Origin: an uncultured Porphyromonadaceae bacterium
Lineage (GTDB): Bacteria > Bacteroidota > Bacteroidia > Bacteroidales > Muribaculaceae
Direction: 5' to 3'
Length of the DNA stretch: 64,000 nucleotides
Assembly: GCA_900541865.1 (NCBI GenBank)
Contig: UQLO01000001.1
Coordinates: 84,367 to 148,366, forward strand
How positions within the stretch are numbered: the stretch's first letter is position 1; the number at the start of each line of letters is the position of its first letter. Shown piece after piece: positions 33,325 through 42,609 of the stretch. A program made the translations under genes and the position numbers. Under the pieces are notes generated by a model. The model worked only from the letters and a program-made list of their open reading frames with translations. It ran no database searches and had not been told where the DNA came from.

Positions 33325-35643
33325 ATGACAAAATCTCTACTTCTCGGGCTTGCCGCACTGGCAGCTCTCCCCCTGTCGGCTCAGCAGGTGCCCGACCGCA
33401 CCGTTCTTGCCGCTGAGTCCTCAGCTCCCTCGAAGGTAGTTCTGCGCTCTTCCCGCGCAAAGGCTGCCGCTGCTCTCGCAGGCACGCGCCGGCTCAAGCA
33501 CCTCGACGTTCAGGCCTCACGCCTCACCGCTCCGCATATGCGCCCCCAGTCGGCTCCGGCCCGCGCGGCTCTGCCCTCCGGAGCTCTGCTGTTCGAGGAC
33601 TTCGAAGCCTGGGACGGTCAGGACTACTTCTGGGTGCCCGAAGGATGGGCCGTCGAGCACCACACTGACTCCGAGCTCGACCCCTCCCAAACGTGGGGAA
33701 TCTCCGAAGCTAACCCTATGATGCCGTGCACCACGCCCGACGGCCAGTATATGTTCGGCATCGGTTATGCCGAAGTGGCTCAGGACGAGTGGCTCATCTC
33801 CCCGGCCATCACTCTTACCGACAATCAGCTGCTGAGCTTCGTGGGCTATATCGACCCCGTGTTCCTCTTCGACATCACCAAGGTCGACTGGAATACCGGC
33901 GACTTCACCGAGCAGACCATCTCAGCAACCCTCAAGGTCAACGTCAAGGAAGAAGGCGGCGAGTGGACCGAGATATGGGATGCCGCTACCCCATATATGG
34001 GCATCACCAACCTCTTCGACCTGATGAACTACTCGCCCTCCGAGTTCCAGAAGTACAACATCGACCTCTCCGAATTCTCCGGTAAGAAGGTGCAGGTGGG
34101 CTTCCAGTACGTCGGCATCGACGGCAACTCTCTCTACATCGACGCCATCCGCGTAGGCGCGCCCGAGCTCACCGATGTGGCATACCTGAACCCCTTCCAC
34201 ACTCTCTACTGGGGCTTCTCCGCAGAGCCCGCGTGGCCCTCTCTCAACGGCGGTCTGGTCCTCTACCCCGCCATGGCCCCCATCACCTGGACCAACAACT
34301 CCGCCTACGAGAACGCTTCCTACACCTGGACCTACTGCGACGGCATCACTGCCGACTGGGTCACTTCGACCAACGCCGATGAACTCACCGAAACCTATAT
34401 GACCGACTACCGCAGCGAGGCAACCAAGAAAAACAACTTCTTCTATCCCCCCATCCTGACCGCATCGATGGAAGGGGCTTCCGACGGTTCCTATCAGGCT
34501 CCCTACACCTATTTCCAGGCCGGCGGCACCGCTGAGCGTACCCTCAACGACGGCACCGAGTTCCTCGCAGGTCTGCTGCCCTTCAACTACAACACCGACG
34601 GCCTGACCTACCTCACCGTAGAAGGCGACTTCGGCGAGCTCGACACCCCCATCACCGGCTACAACAGCCACACCGACGAGTTCTGGTACAGCTACACCTT
34701 CCCCGGCGAAACCGACCCCAACTACTCCAGCTACATCAACGGCATCCTCAACTTTGTCTATCCCGCCGCAGCACCGATGACCGTCGACGGAGCTCACGTG
34801 CTCGCCCGCGGCGCCGACATCGACCCCGAGGTCGAGTTCTCCCTCTCGCTGATTGCCCTCACCGATGAGTTCGCTCTCATCCCCGAGGAGAACACCATCG
34901 CCACCGCAACCCTCAAGGCCGCCGACTTCACCGTCTACGACGCCGACACCAAGCTCCTCTACTACACTCTGGACTTCACCTTCGACGAACCCGCTCTGCT
35001 GGACGACTCCCACCCCGGCTACGTTGTGCTCATGCGCGGCTTCCACGACCCCCGCGTGGGATACTTCGCTCCCATGCAGTCCGCTGTGCCCGACGCCGAC
35101 CAGCTCTGCTTCGGCGCTATGGAGAAGTACACCAAATACGACACCGAAGACTACCGCGTGGGCTACACCTATCTGGCCAACCTCGAAAGCTCCTACGGTC
35201 CCTGCTTCAACGCTTTCGCAATCAACCTCAAGGCACACTACGGCTGGCTAATCCCCGCCACCGACAAAGTGGATATTCCCGAGGACGGCTCCGCTGTGAC
35301 TGTCGCTGTCGACACCTACTTCCCCGCCGAAAGTGTTAAAATCAGCGAGCTCCCCGGTCTTAAGGCTGACTACAGCGGCCGCTACGACACCGGCCTGCTC
35401 ACCCTGAGCCGCGACCTCGACGCCCAGCCCGCCAACGGCACCATCACCATCAAGGCCGGCGCTCACACGGCCGACATCGCCGTCGACTTCGGCTCTGCCG
35501 GCATCGAAGGCGCTGTAGTTGGCTCCAACGCCGATATTGAAGCCGTCTACACTCCGGCCGGCGTTCGCGTCGACGCCGCCTCCGCTCCCGGCGTTTACAT
35601 CGTGCGCCGCACTGACGGCACCGTCTCCAAGATTGTGCGCTGA
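33325..35643 (+). CDS. Secreted choice-of-anchor-J domain protein with sorting-like tail
   Basis: 772 residues from ATG 33325, where the signal peptide begins (MTKSLLLGLAALAALPLSAQ). After a low-complexity Ser/Ala/Arg-rich stretch, residues about 85-285 form a choice-of-anchor-J (cleaved-adhesin-like) beta-sandwich: LLFEDFEAWDG, DEWLISPAITL, VQVGFQYVGIDGNSLYIDAI. The remaining 450 residues are beta-rich and unassigned. The last 33 residues (AVYTPAGVRV, then GVYIVRRTDG) match the type IX sorting-tail pattern. Such domains bind carbohydrates or proteins on the surface; a specific ligand is unknown. Codon use is highly biased towards C-ending codons, as in well-expressed genes. Confidence 0.82.
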   Translation: MTKSLLLGLAALAALPLSAQQVPDRTVLAAESSAPSKVVLRSSRAKAAAALAGTRRLKHLDVQASRLTAPHMRPQSAPARAALPSGALLFEDFEAWDGQDYFWVPEGWAVEHHTDSELDPSQTWGISEANPMMPCTTPDGQYMFGIGYAEVAQDEWLISPAITLTDNQLLSFVGYIDPVFLFDITKVDWNTGDFTEQTISATLKVNVKEEGGEWTEIWDAATPYMGITNLFDLMNYSPSEFQKYNIDLSEFSGKKVQVGFQYVGIDGNSLYIDAIRVGAPELTDVAYLNPFHTLYWGFSAEPAWPSLNGGLVLYPAMAPITWTNNSAYENASYTWTYCDGITADWVTSTNADELTETYMTDYRSEATKKNNFFYPPILTASMEGASDGSYQAPYTYFQAGGTAERTLNDGTEFLAGLLPFNYNTDGLTYLTVEGDFGELDTPITGYNSHTDEFWYSYTFPGETDPNYSSYINGILNFVYPAAAPMTVDGAHVLARGADIDPEVEFSLSLIALTDEFALIPEENTIATATLKAADFTVYDADTKLLYYTLDFTFDEPALLDDSHPGYVVLMRGFHDPRVGYFAPMQSAVPDADQLCFGAMEKYTKYDTEDYRVGYTYLANLESSYGPCFNAFAINLKAHYGWLIPATDKVDIPEDGSAVTVAVDTYFPAESVKISELPGLKADYSGRYDTGLLTLSRDLDAQPANGTITIKAGAHTADIAVDFGSAGIEGAVVGSNADIEAVYTPAGVRVDAASAPGVYIVRRTDGTVSKIVR

Positions 35644-35664
35644 TTTTTCAGACAACCCATATCC

Positions 35665-35696
35665 GCGCCCCGGCCTATGTGGTCGGGGCGCTTTGT
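35665..35696 (+). terminator. Terminator after the choice-of-anchor-J gene
   Basis: GCGCCCCG pairs with CGGGGCGC (35665-35691), followed by TTTGTATTT. It lies 20 bases after the stop. Confidence 0.75.
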
Positions 35697-35737
35697 ATTT
35701 GGGCAATAAGAGGGCAAGATTTTACGTTATTATTTCG

Positions 35738-35745
35738 TAACTTTG
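35738..35745 (+). promoter_or_regulatory. -7 box (TAACTTTG) of the porQ-priA unit
   Basis: Perfect TAnnTTTG 26 bases before the porQ ATG; the -33 region is degenerate. Confidence 0.65.
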
Positions 35746-35771
35746 CACTCTGCAAAGGCAATACTCGGCTA

Positions 35772-36794
35772 ATGAATCTCTTCAAAACATATCTCGCTGC
35801 TCTGCTATCGGTTATACTGGTGGCCTCCGCCACCGCTCAGGACGGCAGCACAGCCTATAACTTCCTCAACGTCACTTCCTCGGCCCGAATCTACGGCCTC
35901 GGCGGCGTGAACGTTACCCTCGTCGACGACGACATCACCGTAGTCGACCAGAACCCGGCTCTTCTGGGCGCTGAGATGAGCGGCTCCATTGCTCTCAACT
36001 ACATGCACTACCTCGGCGGCAGCAACTTCGCCGGCCTGCGCTACGGCCACACCCTGGGCGAGCGCGGCGCTTGGAGCGTGGCCATGCGCTATTTCGGCTA
36101 TGGCTCCCAGAAGGAAACCCTCCCCGACGGCACTGCCGTGGGTACTTTCTCGCCTATGGATATGTCGTTCGGCGCTTCCTACAGCCACGACATCACCGAC
36201 CGGCTTCGTGGCGGCATCGAAGTGAAGGGCCTCTACAGCTCCTACGCCGACTACTCTGCCTTCGCTCTCGCCACCGACCTGGGAATCAACTACTACGATG
36301 CCGACCGCGACCTCTCGCTCAGTATCGTGGTGGCTAACCTCGGCGGTCAGGTGAAGCGTTTCAACGAGCACTACGACCGTCTGCCCGTCGACGTCCGCCT
36401 GGGATGGAGCCAGAGTTTCGGCACCTTCCCTCTGCGCTTCTCCATCACGGCATGGAATCTCACAAAATGGAAGCTGCCATACGTCGAAACCGGCGATGGC
36501 ACCACCGACAGCGGAGGTGAAATCAAGGACAGTTTTGGCAGCAACCTCTTCCGTCATCTCATCTTCGGCATTGACCTCATTGCAAGCCCGAACTACTACA
36601 TCTCACTGGGCTACAACTATAAGATGCGAACCGACATGGCAACCTACAGCCGCAATATGCTCTCGGGCTTCACCCTCGGCGGCGGCTTCCGCGTGCGCAA
36701 CCTCAGTCTGGGCATCGCCCTGGCTCAGCCCCACAAGGGCGGCACCACGATGATGTTCAACCTGATCTACAATCTGGCCGACATACTACACTAA
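35772..36794 (+). CDS. porQ: Type IX secretion system protein PorQ
   Basis: 340 residues from ATG 35772 with a signal peptide (cleavage after ATA). The mature protein opens NFLNVTSSARIYGLGGVNVTL and DDDITVVDQNPALLG, the PorV/PorQ-type beginning of an outer-membrane beta barrel, and continues with alternating strands to a C-terminal MMFNLIYNL strand. PorQ belongs to the attachment complex that holds type IX cargo at the cell surface. The order porQ-cmk-ispH is found in many Bacteroidetes. No other Por gene lies in the window, so a working system cannot be shown from here. Confidence 0.88.
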   Translation: MNLFKTYLAALLSVILVASATAQDGSTAYNFLNVTSSARIYGLGGVNVTLVDDDITVVDQNPALLGAEMSGSIALNYMHYLGGSNFAGLRYGHTLGERGAWSVAMRYFGYGSQKETLPDGTAVGTFSPMDMSFGASYSHDITDRLRGGIEVKGLYSSYADYSAFALATDLGINYYDADRDLSLSIVVANLGGQVKRFNEHYDRLPVDVRLGWSQSFGTFPLRFSITAWNLTKWKLPYVETGDGTTDSGGEIKDSFGSNLFRHLIFGIDLIASPNYYISLGYNYKMRTDMATYSRNMLSGFTLGGGFRVRNLSLGIALAQPHKGGTTMMFNLIYNLADILH

Positions 36795-36803
36795 TCCCGA
36801 CAT

Positions 36804-37499
36804 ATGACTCATAACCCCATTATAATAGCAATCGACGGTTACTCCTCCTCCGGCAAGAGCACCATGGCTCGCCGGCTGGCCAAAACCGTGGGATACAGAT
36901 ATATCGACTCCGGCGCCATGTATCGCGCCGTGACGCTTTTCGCCCTTGAGGGCGGCCTCATCGACGACCAGGGCAACCCCGACGCCGCCTCCATCACCGC
37001 CGCTCTGCCCCACATCAAAATCGACTTCGAACTCCAGCCCGACGGCAGCCAGCACACCATTCTCAACGGCGTCGACGTGGAGCGCGAAATACGCCGTCTG
37101 CGCGTCAGCAACGCCGTTTCGCCGGTGTCTGCCATCCCCGAGGTGCGCCATGCTCTGGTGGCCATGCAGAAAGCCCTGGGCGAGAAAAGAGGCATCGTCA
37201 TGGACGGCCGCGATATCGGTACAGTTGTTTTCCCCGACGCCGAACTCAAGATTTTTGTCGACGCCGGGCCCGAAACCCGCGCGCAACGCCGTTTCCGCGA
37301 AATGGTCGAGAAGGGTCAGGCGGTGACATATCAGGATGTGCTGGCCAACGTTGTCCACCGCGACCATATCGACTCCACCCGAGCCGAAAGCCCGCTGCGC
37401 TGCGCCGACGACGCCATCCGCCTCGACAACTCCGACATGACCCTCGAGGAGCAGGACGCCTGGCTGCTCAATCAGTTCAACCGTGTCGTAAAAGGCTGA
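36804..37499 (+). CDS. cmk: Cytidylate kinase
   Basis: 231 residues. It phosphorylates CMP and dCMP. The P-loop is IDGYSSSGKST, followed by YIDSGAMYRAVT, the NMP-binding insert, MDGRDIGTVVFPDAELKIFVDA and RRFREM in the lid. The start is 9 bases after porQ, and ispH follows after 4 bases, so all three are one unit. Confidence 0.96.
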   Translation: MTHNPIIIAIDGYSSSGKSTMARRLAKTVGYRYIDSGAMYRAVTLFALEGGLIDDQGNPDAASITAALPHIKIDFELQPDGSQHTILNGVDVEREIRRLRVSNAVSPVSAIPEVRHALVAMQKALGEKRGIVMDGRDIGTVVFPDAELKIFVDAGPETRAQRRFREMVEKGQAVTYQDVLANVVHRDHIDSTRAESPLRCADDAIRLDNSDMTLEEQDAWLLNQFNRVVKG

Positions 37500-37503
37500 C
37501 AAG

Positions 37504-38364
37504 ATGGCCCTTATTGAGATCGACAGCGAGTCCGGCTTCTGCTTCGGAGTGGTCACGGCCATCAAAAAGGCCGAGCAAGAGCTCGCCGAAGGCGCCGGCC
37601 TGTACTGCCTGGGCGACATCGTCCACAATTCCGACGAGGTGGAGCGCCTGCGCGCCAAGGGACTCCACACCATCACCCATGCCGACCTCGAGGAGCTGCG
37701 AAACGTAAAAGTGCTTCTGCGAGCACATGGCGAACCCCCAAGCACATACGAATGTGCGCGCCGAAACGGCATCGAAATTATCGACGCCACTTGCCCGGTG
37801 GTGCTCCGCCTGCAGCAACGCATCAAGGAGCGGCACAACTCGGGAGCGCCCGGCCAGATTGTGATCTACGGCAAGCGGGGCCACGCCGAAGTCAATGGTC
37901 TGGTCGGCCAGACCGACGGCCGCGCTATAGTAATCGAAGACATCGACGGCCTCGACCGCCTCGACTTCGACCGCGACATATACCTCTATTCCCAGACCAC
38001 AAAAAGTCTGGAGGGCTTCCGGGCCATAATATCCGAAATCGAGCGTCGCAAGGCCCCCGGCACTGTCTTTGAATACACCGACACCATATGCCGCCAGGTC
38101 GCCAACCGCACCGAGCACCTGCGCCGCTTTGCCGCCGGAAAGGATGTGGTACTCTTCGTGGCCGGCACCAAGAGCAGCAACGGCAAGGTGCTCTTCGGCC
38201 ACTGCCTGGACGTCAATCCCCGCACACACTTCATCGCCAACGCCTCCCAGCTCGACCCCGACTGGCTTCGTGGCGCCGAGACGATCGGAATATGCGGCGC
38301 CACCTCCACACCCCGGTGGTTGATGGAGCAGGTGCGCGACGCCGCCGACAACTGCCTCAACTGA
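37504..38364 (+). CDS. ispH: 4-hydroxy-3-methylbut-2-enyl diphosphate reductase
   Basis: 286 residues. This [4Fe-4S] enzyme makes IPP and DMAPP in the last step of the MEP pathway. The three cysteine ligands are in SGFCFGV (near 13), DATCPVV (near 98) and GICGATSTP (near 265); HGEPPSTYE and the conserved Glu in IVIYGKRGHAEVNGLVG are present. Length is normal for Bacteroidetes. Confidence 0.96.
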   Translation: MALIEIDSESGFCFGVVTAIKKAEQELAEGAGLYCLGDIVHNSDEVERLRAKGLHTITHADLEELRNVKVLLRAHGEPPSTYECARRNGIEIIDATCPVVLRLQQRIKERHNSGAPGQIVIYGKRGHAEVNGLVGQTDGRAIVIEDIDGLDRLDFDRDIYLYSQTTKSLEGFRAIISEIERRKAPGTVFEYTDTICRQVANRTEHLRRFAAGKDVVLFVAGTKSSNGKVLFGHCLDVNPRTHFIANASQLDPDWLRGAETIGICGATSTPRWLMEQVRDAADNCLN

Positions 38365-38371
38365 CCCGGCT

Positions 38372-38866
38372 ATGGACAACTTTGTGGCCATCGACGTCGA
38401 AACTGCCAACGCAAACCGCAGCAGCATATGTGCCATCGGAGCCGTCAAGGTGCGCGACGGCGTGATTGTCGACTCGCGCTATTCGCTCGTCAACCCCGAG
38501 CCCAACTGGTACTCCCGCTTCTGCACCGCCGTCCATGGCCTCACCGACGCCGACACCTGGGACGCCCCGCCCTTCGGCACCGTATGGCAGCAATGGGCCG
38601 AATGGCTTGAAGACCTGCCTCTGGTGGCCCACAACGCACGCTTCGACGCCGCATGCATCCGCGAGGCTTGCCGAATATACCGTCTGGAGCCCCCCGAACC
38701 CTTCCTGTGCACCCTGGAGGCCGCACGGCGCTCCATACCCCGCATGGTCCTTCCCTCCAAGAGCCTCGACAGCCTCTGCGACTTCTTCGGCATCTCCCTC
38801 GAACGCCATCACAACGCCCTCGACGATGCCGAGGCCTGTGCAAAACTCGCCATTATCCTGCTATGA
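38372..38866 (+). CDS. DnaQ-type 3'-5' exonuclease (DEDDh)
   Basis: 164 residues, exonuclease domain only. The metal-binding DxE is AIDVETAN; AVHGLTDAD, VAHNARFDAACI and the final HHNALDDAEACAKL carry the remaining Asp and His of the DEDDh site. Stand-alone proteins of this type act in DNA repair or RNA trimming; which one is open. It overlaps the next gene as ATGA. Confidence 0.9.
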   Translation: MDNFVAIDVETANANRSSICAIGAVKVRDGVIVDSRYSLVNPEPNWYSRFCTAVHGLTDADTWDAPPFGTVWQQWAEWLEDLPLVAHNARFDAACIREACRIYRLEPPEPFLCTLEAARRSIPRMVLPSKSLDSLCDFFGISLERHHNALDDAEACAKLAIILL

Positions 38867-39171
38867 AACCCTTATACGCCGTTTTTCTCCTTGCAGCCAC
38901 AGCATGCACGCCACGAACTGACGACGGCTGCACGCCGGCCGACATCAGAACCGCCGCTGCCGCCGGCGAGCGCGACGCTGCCGCTGCCGCAGCCGTCGCC
39001 GAAGCCACCTACGGCCGCGACAGCGCCGTGATGGACATCCGCGCCCGCGAAACGCGCATCCGCGAGGCCGGCTTCGGCTCCGCCGCCGACGCCTACGCCG
39101 GCGCCGCTGCCCGCGTGCTGGCCCAAAACGGCATTATCGACTCCATATGTCCCAGCAATACGCCCAAGTAA
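38863..39171 (+). CDS. Small alanine-rich lipoprotein
   Basis: 102 residues from ATG 38863, overlapping the exonuclease stop by 4 bases and the priA start by 25 bases. The N-terminus MKPLYAVFLLAATAC fits a lipobox with Cys 15. The mature part is rich in Ala and charged residues, likely one long helix. No family is recognised. Its tight overlaps on both sides and the clean lipobox support it as a real gene. Confidence 0.65.
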   Translation: MKPLYAVFLLAATACTPRTDDGCTPADIRTAAAAGERDAAAAAAVAEATYGRDSAVMDIRARETRIREAGFGSAADAYAGAAARVLAQNGIIDSICPSNTPK

Positions 39172-41621
39172 TCCTTCCGCTGCCCATCGCCGGGCCTTTC
39201 ACCTACCGCGTGCCCGCCGATATGGCCGACCGCGTTCGCACGGGCTCGCGCGTGATAGTGCAGTTCGGCGCCAAACGCTACTACACAGCCGTTGTAGCCT
39301 CCATTTCGTCGCTCTGCCCGGACGCTTCGGTGATGCTCAAGGACATTACTATGGTGCTCGACCCCGAGCCAATTATCCGGACCCCGCAGCTGCGGTTCTG
39401 GGACTGGATTGCATCTTACTACCTCTGTACCGTCGGCGAGGTCTTCAAGGCAGCCCTCCCGGCCGGCCTGAAGGTCGAAAGCGAGACCCAGGTGGCCCTC
39501 AACGAGGACGTAGACCCCGATGTGCTCGCAACCCTGACGGCCGACGAGCTCGACGTGCTGGCCCAAGTGCGCCGGCGCGGCAAGATGAGCGTGCGCGAGC
39601 TGGAAAAATACGTCGAGGCCGACGGCGCCGGCGCCAAGGTGTCGTCGCTAATCGAGCGGGGCGCCCTTGCCGTGAGCGAGCGCCTTGTGGAGCGCTACCG
39701 CGCCGTGCGCAAGCTCTACGTGGAGCTGACACTGGAGCGCGGCAATGCTGAGTCGGCGCAGGGCGCCTTCACCGCAGTGGCACGGAGCAGCCGGCAGGAG
39801 GAGGCTTTGGTAGCCCTAATGGCACTGAGCGACTACCACCGCCCCGGAGCGCCCTCCGTGGAGGTTCCCTTCGAGGTCATTTCGGAGCGCGCCGCCGTGA
39901 CACGCGACACTCTCAAAGCCCTCGAGAAGAAAGGTATCTGCCGGCTGTACTACAAAGAAATTTCGCGCTTCAGCTACTCCGGGCCTCCCGCCGGAACGCT
40001 ACCCACACTATCCGAAGCCCAAAAGACTGCCCTCAACGGCATCTTCGGGGCCTTCGCCGAAAAAGACATAGTGCTGCTCCACGGCGTGACATCCTCCGGC
40101 AAGACCGAGGTCTACACTCACCTGATCGACTATGTGCTCAAACAGGGCAAGCAGGTGCTTATGCTGGTGCCCGAAATAGCCCTCACCACACAGCTCACCG
40201 ACCGACTCCAGAAGGTTTTCGGCCCCAAGGTGCTCATCTACCACTCCAAGTTCACCGACGCGGAGCGAGTGGAGCTCTGGCGCCGCGTACTCAACTCCAA
40301 CGGCCCCCTGGTGGTGCTGGGTGCCCGCTCGGCGGTCTTCCTCCCCTTCGGCAACCTCGGACTGGTCATCGTCGACGAGGAGCACGAACCCAGCTACAAG
40401 CAATACGACCCGGCACCGCGCTACAACGGCCGCGACGCCGCCACCGTGTTGGCCCGCATGCACGGAGCCAAAACTCTTTTCGGAAGCGCTACCCCGACCG
40501 TCGAAACGTACTACAAAGCCAAAACAGGCAAGTTCGGCCTGGTCGAGCTCTCCGAGCGTTATGCCGGCGTGCAGCTCCCGCCCGTGGAACTGGTGGACAT
40601 GAAAGCAGAATGGCGCGGCAAGACGGAACCGCCCGTTTTCTCGGCCAAACTGCTGGCGGCAGCCGGCGAGGCCGTGGCGGCCGGACGCCAGGCCATCTTC
40701 TTCCTCAACCGCCGCGGCTATGCCCCGGTGGCCCGCTGCGCCGTGTGTGGCTTCACCCTCAAGTGCGACCACTGCGACGTGGCCCTCTCCTTCCACCGCC
40801 GCATAAACCGCATGCAGTGCCATTACTGCAGCTGCGAATACCCCGTCCCCAAGGTTTGCCCGCAGTGCGGCGAACCGGCCGTAGAAATCGCCGGCTATGG
40901 CACCGAACGCCTCGAGGATGCTCTCGAACAGCATTTTGCAGGCCGCAAGATTCTGCGCATGGACCTCGACACCACGCGAAACAAGGACGGCTACTCCAAG
41001 ATTATCGACGATTTTTCGGCCGGTAAAGCCGATGTGCTCGTAGGCACGCAGATGGTAACCAAGGGCCTCGATTTCGGTGGAGTGGAAGTGGTCGGCGTGG
41101 TCAACGCCGACGCCCTCATCAACTTCCCCGACTTCCGCTCGGCCGAGAGAGCGTTCAATATGATCGAGCAGGTTGCCGGCCGGGCAGGTAGGCGCACCGG
41201 GCAGGGCCGCGTGCTGGTGCAGACCCGGGATGTCGCCCAGCCCCTGCTGGCCTATGCCGCCGCCCACGACTACGCCGGCTTCTACGCCCATGAGCTTGAG
41301 CAGCGGCGCATTTTCGACTTTCCGCCATTCCGCCGCATCATCAACATCTACCTCAAGCATCGCGACGCCCGAACACTTGAGGAGTGCGCCGCCAACTACG
41401 CCGCCACCCTGCGGAGCGTCTTCGGCGACCGCGTGAACGGTCCCCAGGAGCCGCCCGTCAACCGCGTGCAGAATATGTTCATCCGCAAAATCATGCTCAA
41501 AATGGAGCCGGAAGTGTCCATGCCCAAGGTAAAGGAAATTCTGCGTGCAAACTATGTGGCCCTGCAGGCATCGCCACTGATGCGCGGACTGACAGTGTAC
41601 TACGACGTTGACCCGGTATAA
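39147..41621 (+). CDS. priA: Primosomal replication restart helicase PriA
   Basis: 824 residues. An N-terminal DNA-binding domain (YAQVILPLPIAGPFTYRVP), then the superfamily 2 helicase with Walker A GVTSSGKTEVY (near 313), Walker B DEEHE, and SATPTVETY. Between the two helicase lobes is the zinc region with eight cysteines in pairs (CAVCGFTLKCDHC, CHYCSC, CPQCG). PriA reloads the replisome at stalled forks. It ends the porQ unit. Confidence 0.96.
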   Translation: MSQQYAQVILPLPIAGPFTYRVPADMADRVRTGSRVIVQFGAKRYYTAVVASISSLCPDASVMLKDITMVLDPEPIIRTPQLRFWDWIASYYLCTVGEVFKAALPAGLKVESETQVALNEDVDPDVLATLTADELDVLAQVRRRGKMSVRELEKYVEADGAGAKVSSLIERGALAVSERLVERYRAVRKLYVELTLERGNAESAQGAFTAVARSSRQEEALVALMALSDYHRPGAPSVEVPFEVISERAAVTRDTLKALEKKGICRLYYKEISRFSYSGPPAGTLPTLSEAQKTALNGIFGAFAEKDIVLLHGVTSSGKTEVYTHLIDYVLKQGKQVLMLVPEIALTTQLTDRLQKVFGPKVLIYHSKFTDAERVELWRRVLNSNGPLVVLGARSAVFLPFGNLGLVIVDEEHEPSYKQYDPAPRYNGRDAATVLARMHGAKTLFGSATPTVETYYKAKTGKFGLVELSERYAGVQLPPVELVDMKAEWRGKTEPPVFSAKLLAAAGEAVAAGRQAIFFLNRRGYAPVARCAVCGFTLKCDHCDVALSFHRRINRMQCHYCSCEYPVPKVCPQCGEPAVEIAGYGTERLEDALEQHFAGRKILRMDLDTTRNKDGYSKIIDDFSAGKADVLVGTQMVTKGLDFGGVEVVGVVNADALINFPDFRSAERAFNMIEQVAGRAGRRTGQGRVLVQTRDVAQPLLAYAAAHDYAGFYAHELEQRRIFDFPPFRRIINIYLKHRDARTLEECAANYAATLRSVFGDRVNGPQEPPVNRVQNMFIRKIMLKMEPEVSMPKVKEILRANYVALQASPLMRGLTVYYDVDPV

Positions 41622-41626
41622 GAATA

Positions 41627-41658
41627 CTTGCAGGGCTTCCGAAAATTTGTTAACTTTG
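41627..41658 (+). promoter_or_regulatory. Promoter of nadC
   Basis: CTTG, 20 bases, TAACTTTG. It begins 6 bases after the priA stop; the nadC ATG is 18 bases downstream of the -7 box, which supports the start at 41676 over the longer open frame. Confidence 0.7.
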
Positions 41659-41675
41659 CAGCCAAACTCATCCGT

Positions 41676-42530
41676 ATGAAGACTAAAGACGAACTCATAG
41701 ACCAACTCCTGGAGCTGGCTTTTGCCGAAGATATCGGCGATGGTGACCACACCACCCTCAGTACTATTCCTGCCGACGCCATGGGGCGCCAGCATCTGCT
41801 TGTCAAAGAGGAAGGCATCCTCGCCGGCGTAGATATCGCCGCACGAGTGTTCGAAAAGCTCGACCCGTCGCTGAAGATGACCCGCTTCATAGAGGACGGC
41901 GCCCACGTTCGCCCCGGCGACATCGCTTTTGTGGTCGAGGGCCCGGTGCGCTCGCTTCTGATGGCAGAACGGACCATGCTGAACATCATGCAGCGCATGA
42001 GCGGAATAGCTACCGTCACCGCCCGCTACCAGAGCCGACTCGACGGCCTGAACTGCAAGGTGCTCGACACCCGCAAGACGACCCCCGGCCTGCGTATGCT
42101 TGAGAAGGAAGCCGTCAAAACCGGCGGGGGCTGCAACCACCGCATCGGCCTGTTCGACATGATTCTCATCAAGGACAACCACGTAGACTTCGCCGGGGGC
42201 ATCACCGCCGCCGTAAGCCGCGCTAAGGAATACTGCCGCGACAAGGGCAAAAACCTCAAAATAGAGGTTGAGGTGCGCAACACCCCTGAAATCGAGGAAG
42301 CCATCGCCGCCGGCGTGGACCGCATCATGCTCGACAACTTCACCCCCGAGCGCACCGCGGAGGCCGTTCGCCTCATCCGCGCCAAGGCTCCCGGTGTTGA
42401 AATCGAATCCAGCGGCGGCATCACCCTCGATACCCTGCGGGCCTACGGCGAGGCCGGGGTCGACTTCATAAGCGTCGGCGCCCTCACCCACTCCGTCAAG
42501 GGCCTCGACATGAGCTTCAAGGCCTGCTGA
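41676..42530 (+). CDS. nadC: Nicotinate-nucleotide pyrophosphorylase (carboxylating)
   Basis: 284 residues. It converts quinolinate and PRPP to nicotinate mononucleotide in NAD synthesis. AEDIGDGDHTT, LDTRKTTPGLRMLEKEAVKTGGG (long block at about 138-160), HRIGLFDMILIKDNH, VEVRN and ESSGGITLDT are conserved PRPP- and quinolinate-binding parts. A GC hairpin at about 42551-42573 between it and the next gene may be a weak terminator, but it lacks a T run. Confidence 0.96.
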   Translation: MKTKDELIDQLLELAFAEDIGDGDHTTLSTIPADAMGRQHLLVKEEGILAGVDIAARVFEKLDPSLKMTRFIEDGAHVRPGDIAFVVEGPVRSLLMAERTMLNIMQRMSGIATVTARYQSRLDGLNCKVLDTRKTTPGLRMLEKEAVKTGGGCNHRIGLFDMILIKDNHVDFAGGITAAVSRAKEYCRDKGKNLKIEVEVRNTPEIEEAIAAGVDRIMLDNFTPERTAEAVRLIRAKAPGVEIESSGGITLDTLRAYGEAGVDFISVGALTHSVKGLDMSFKAC

Positions 42531-42609
42531 CAAAGCCTCACCATGGCGTGCCGCTGTCAGCCGGGGCAGCGGGCCGCCTCCTCCTCCCTAATAATCTTTC
42601 CATGAAAAA

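Noticed and set aside
40008..42533. Long open frame antisense to priA and nadC (841 codons)
   Set aside because: The sense strand has all PriA and NadC motifs and a promoter between them.
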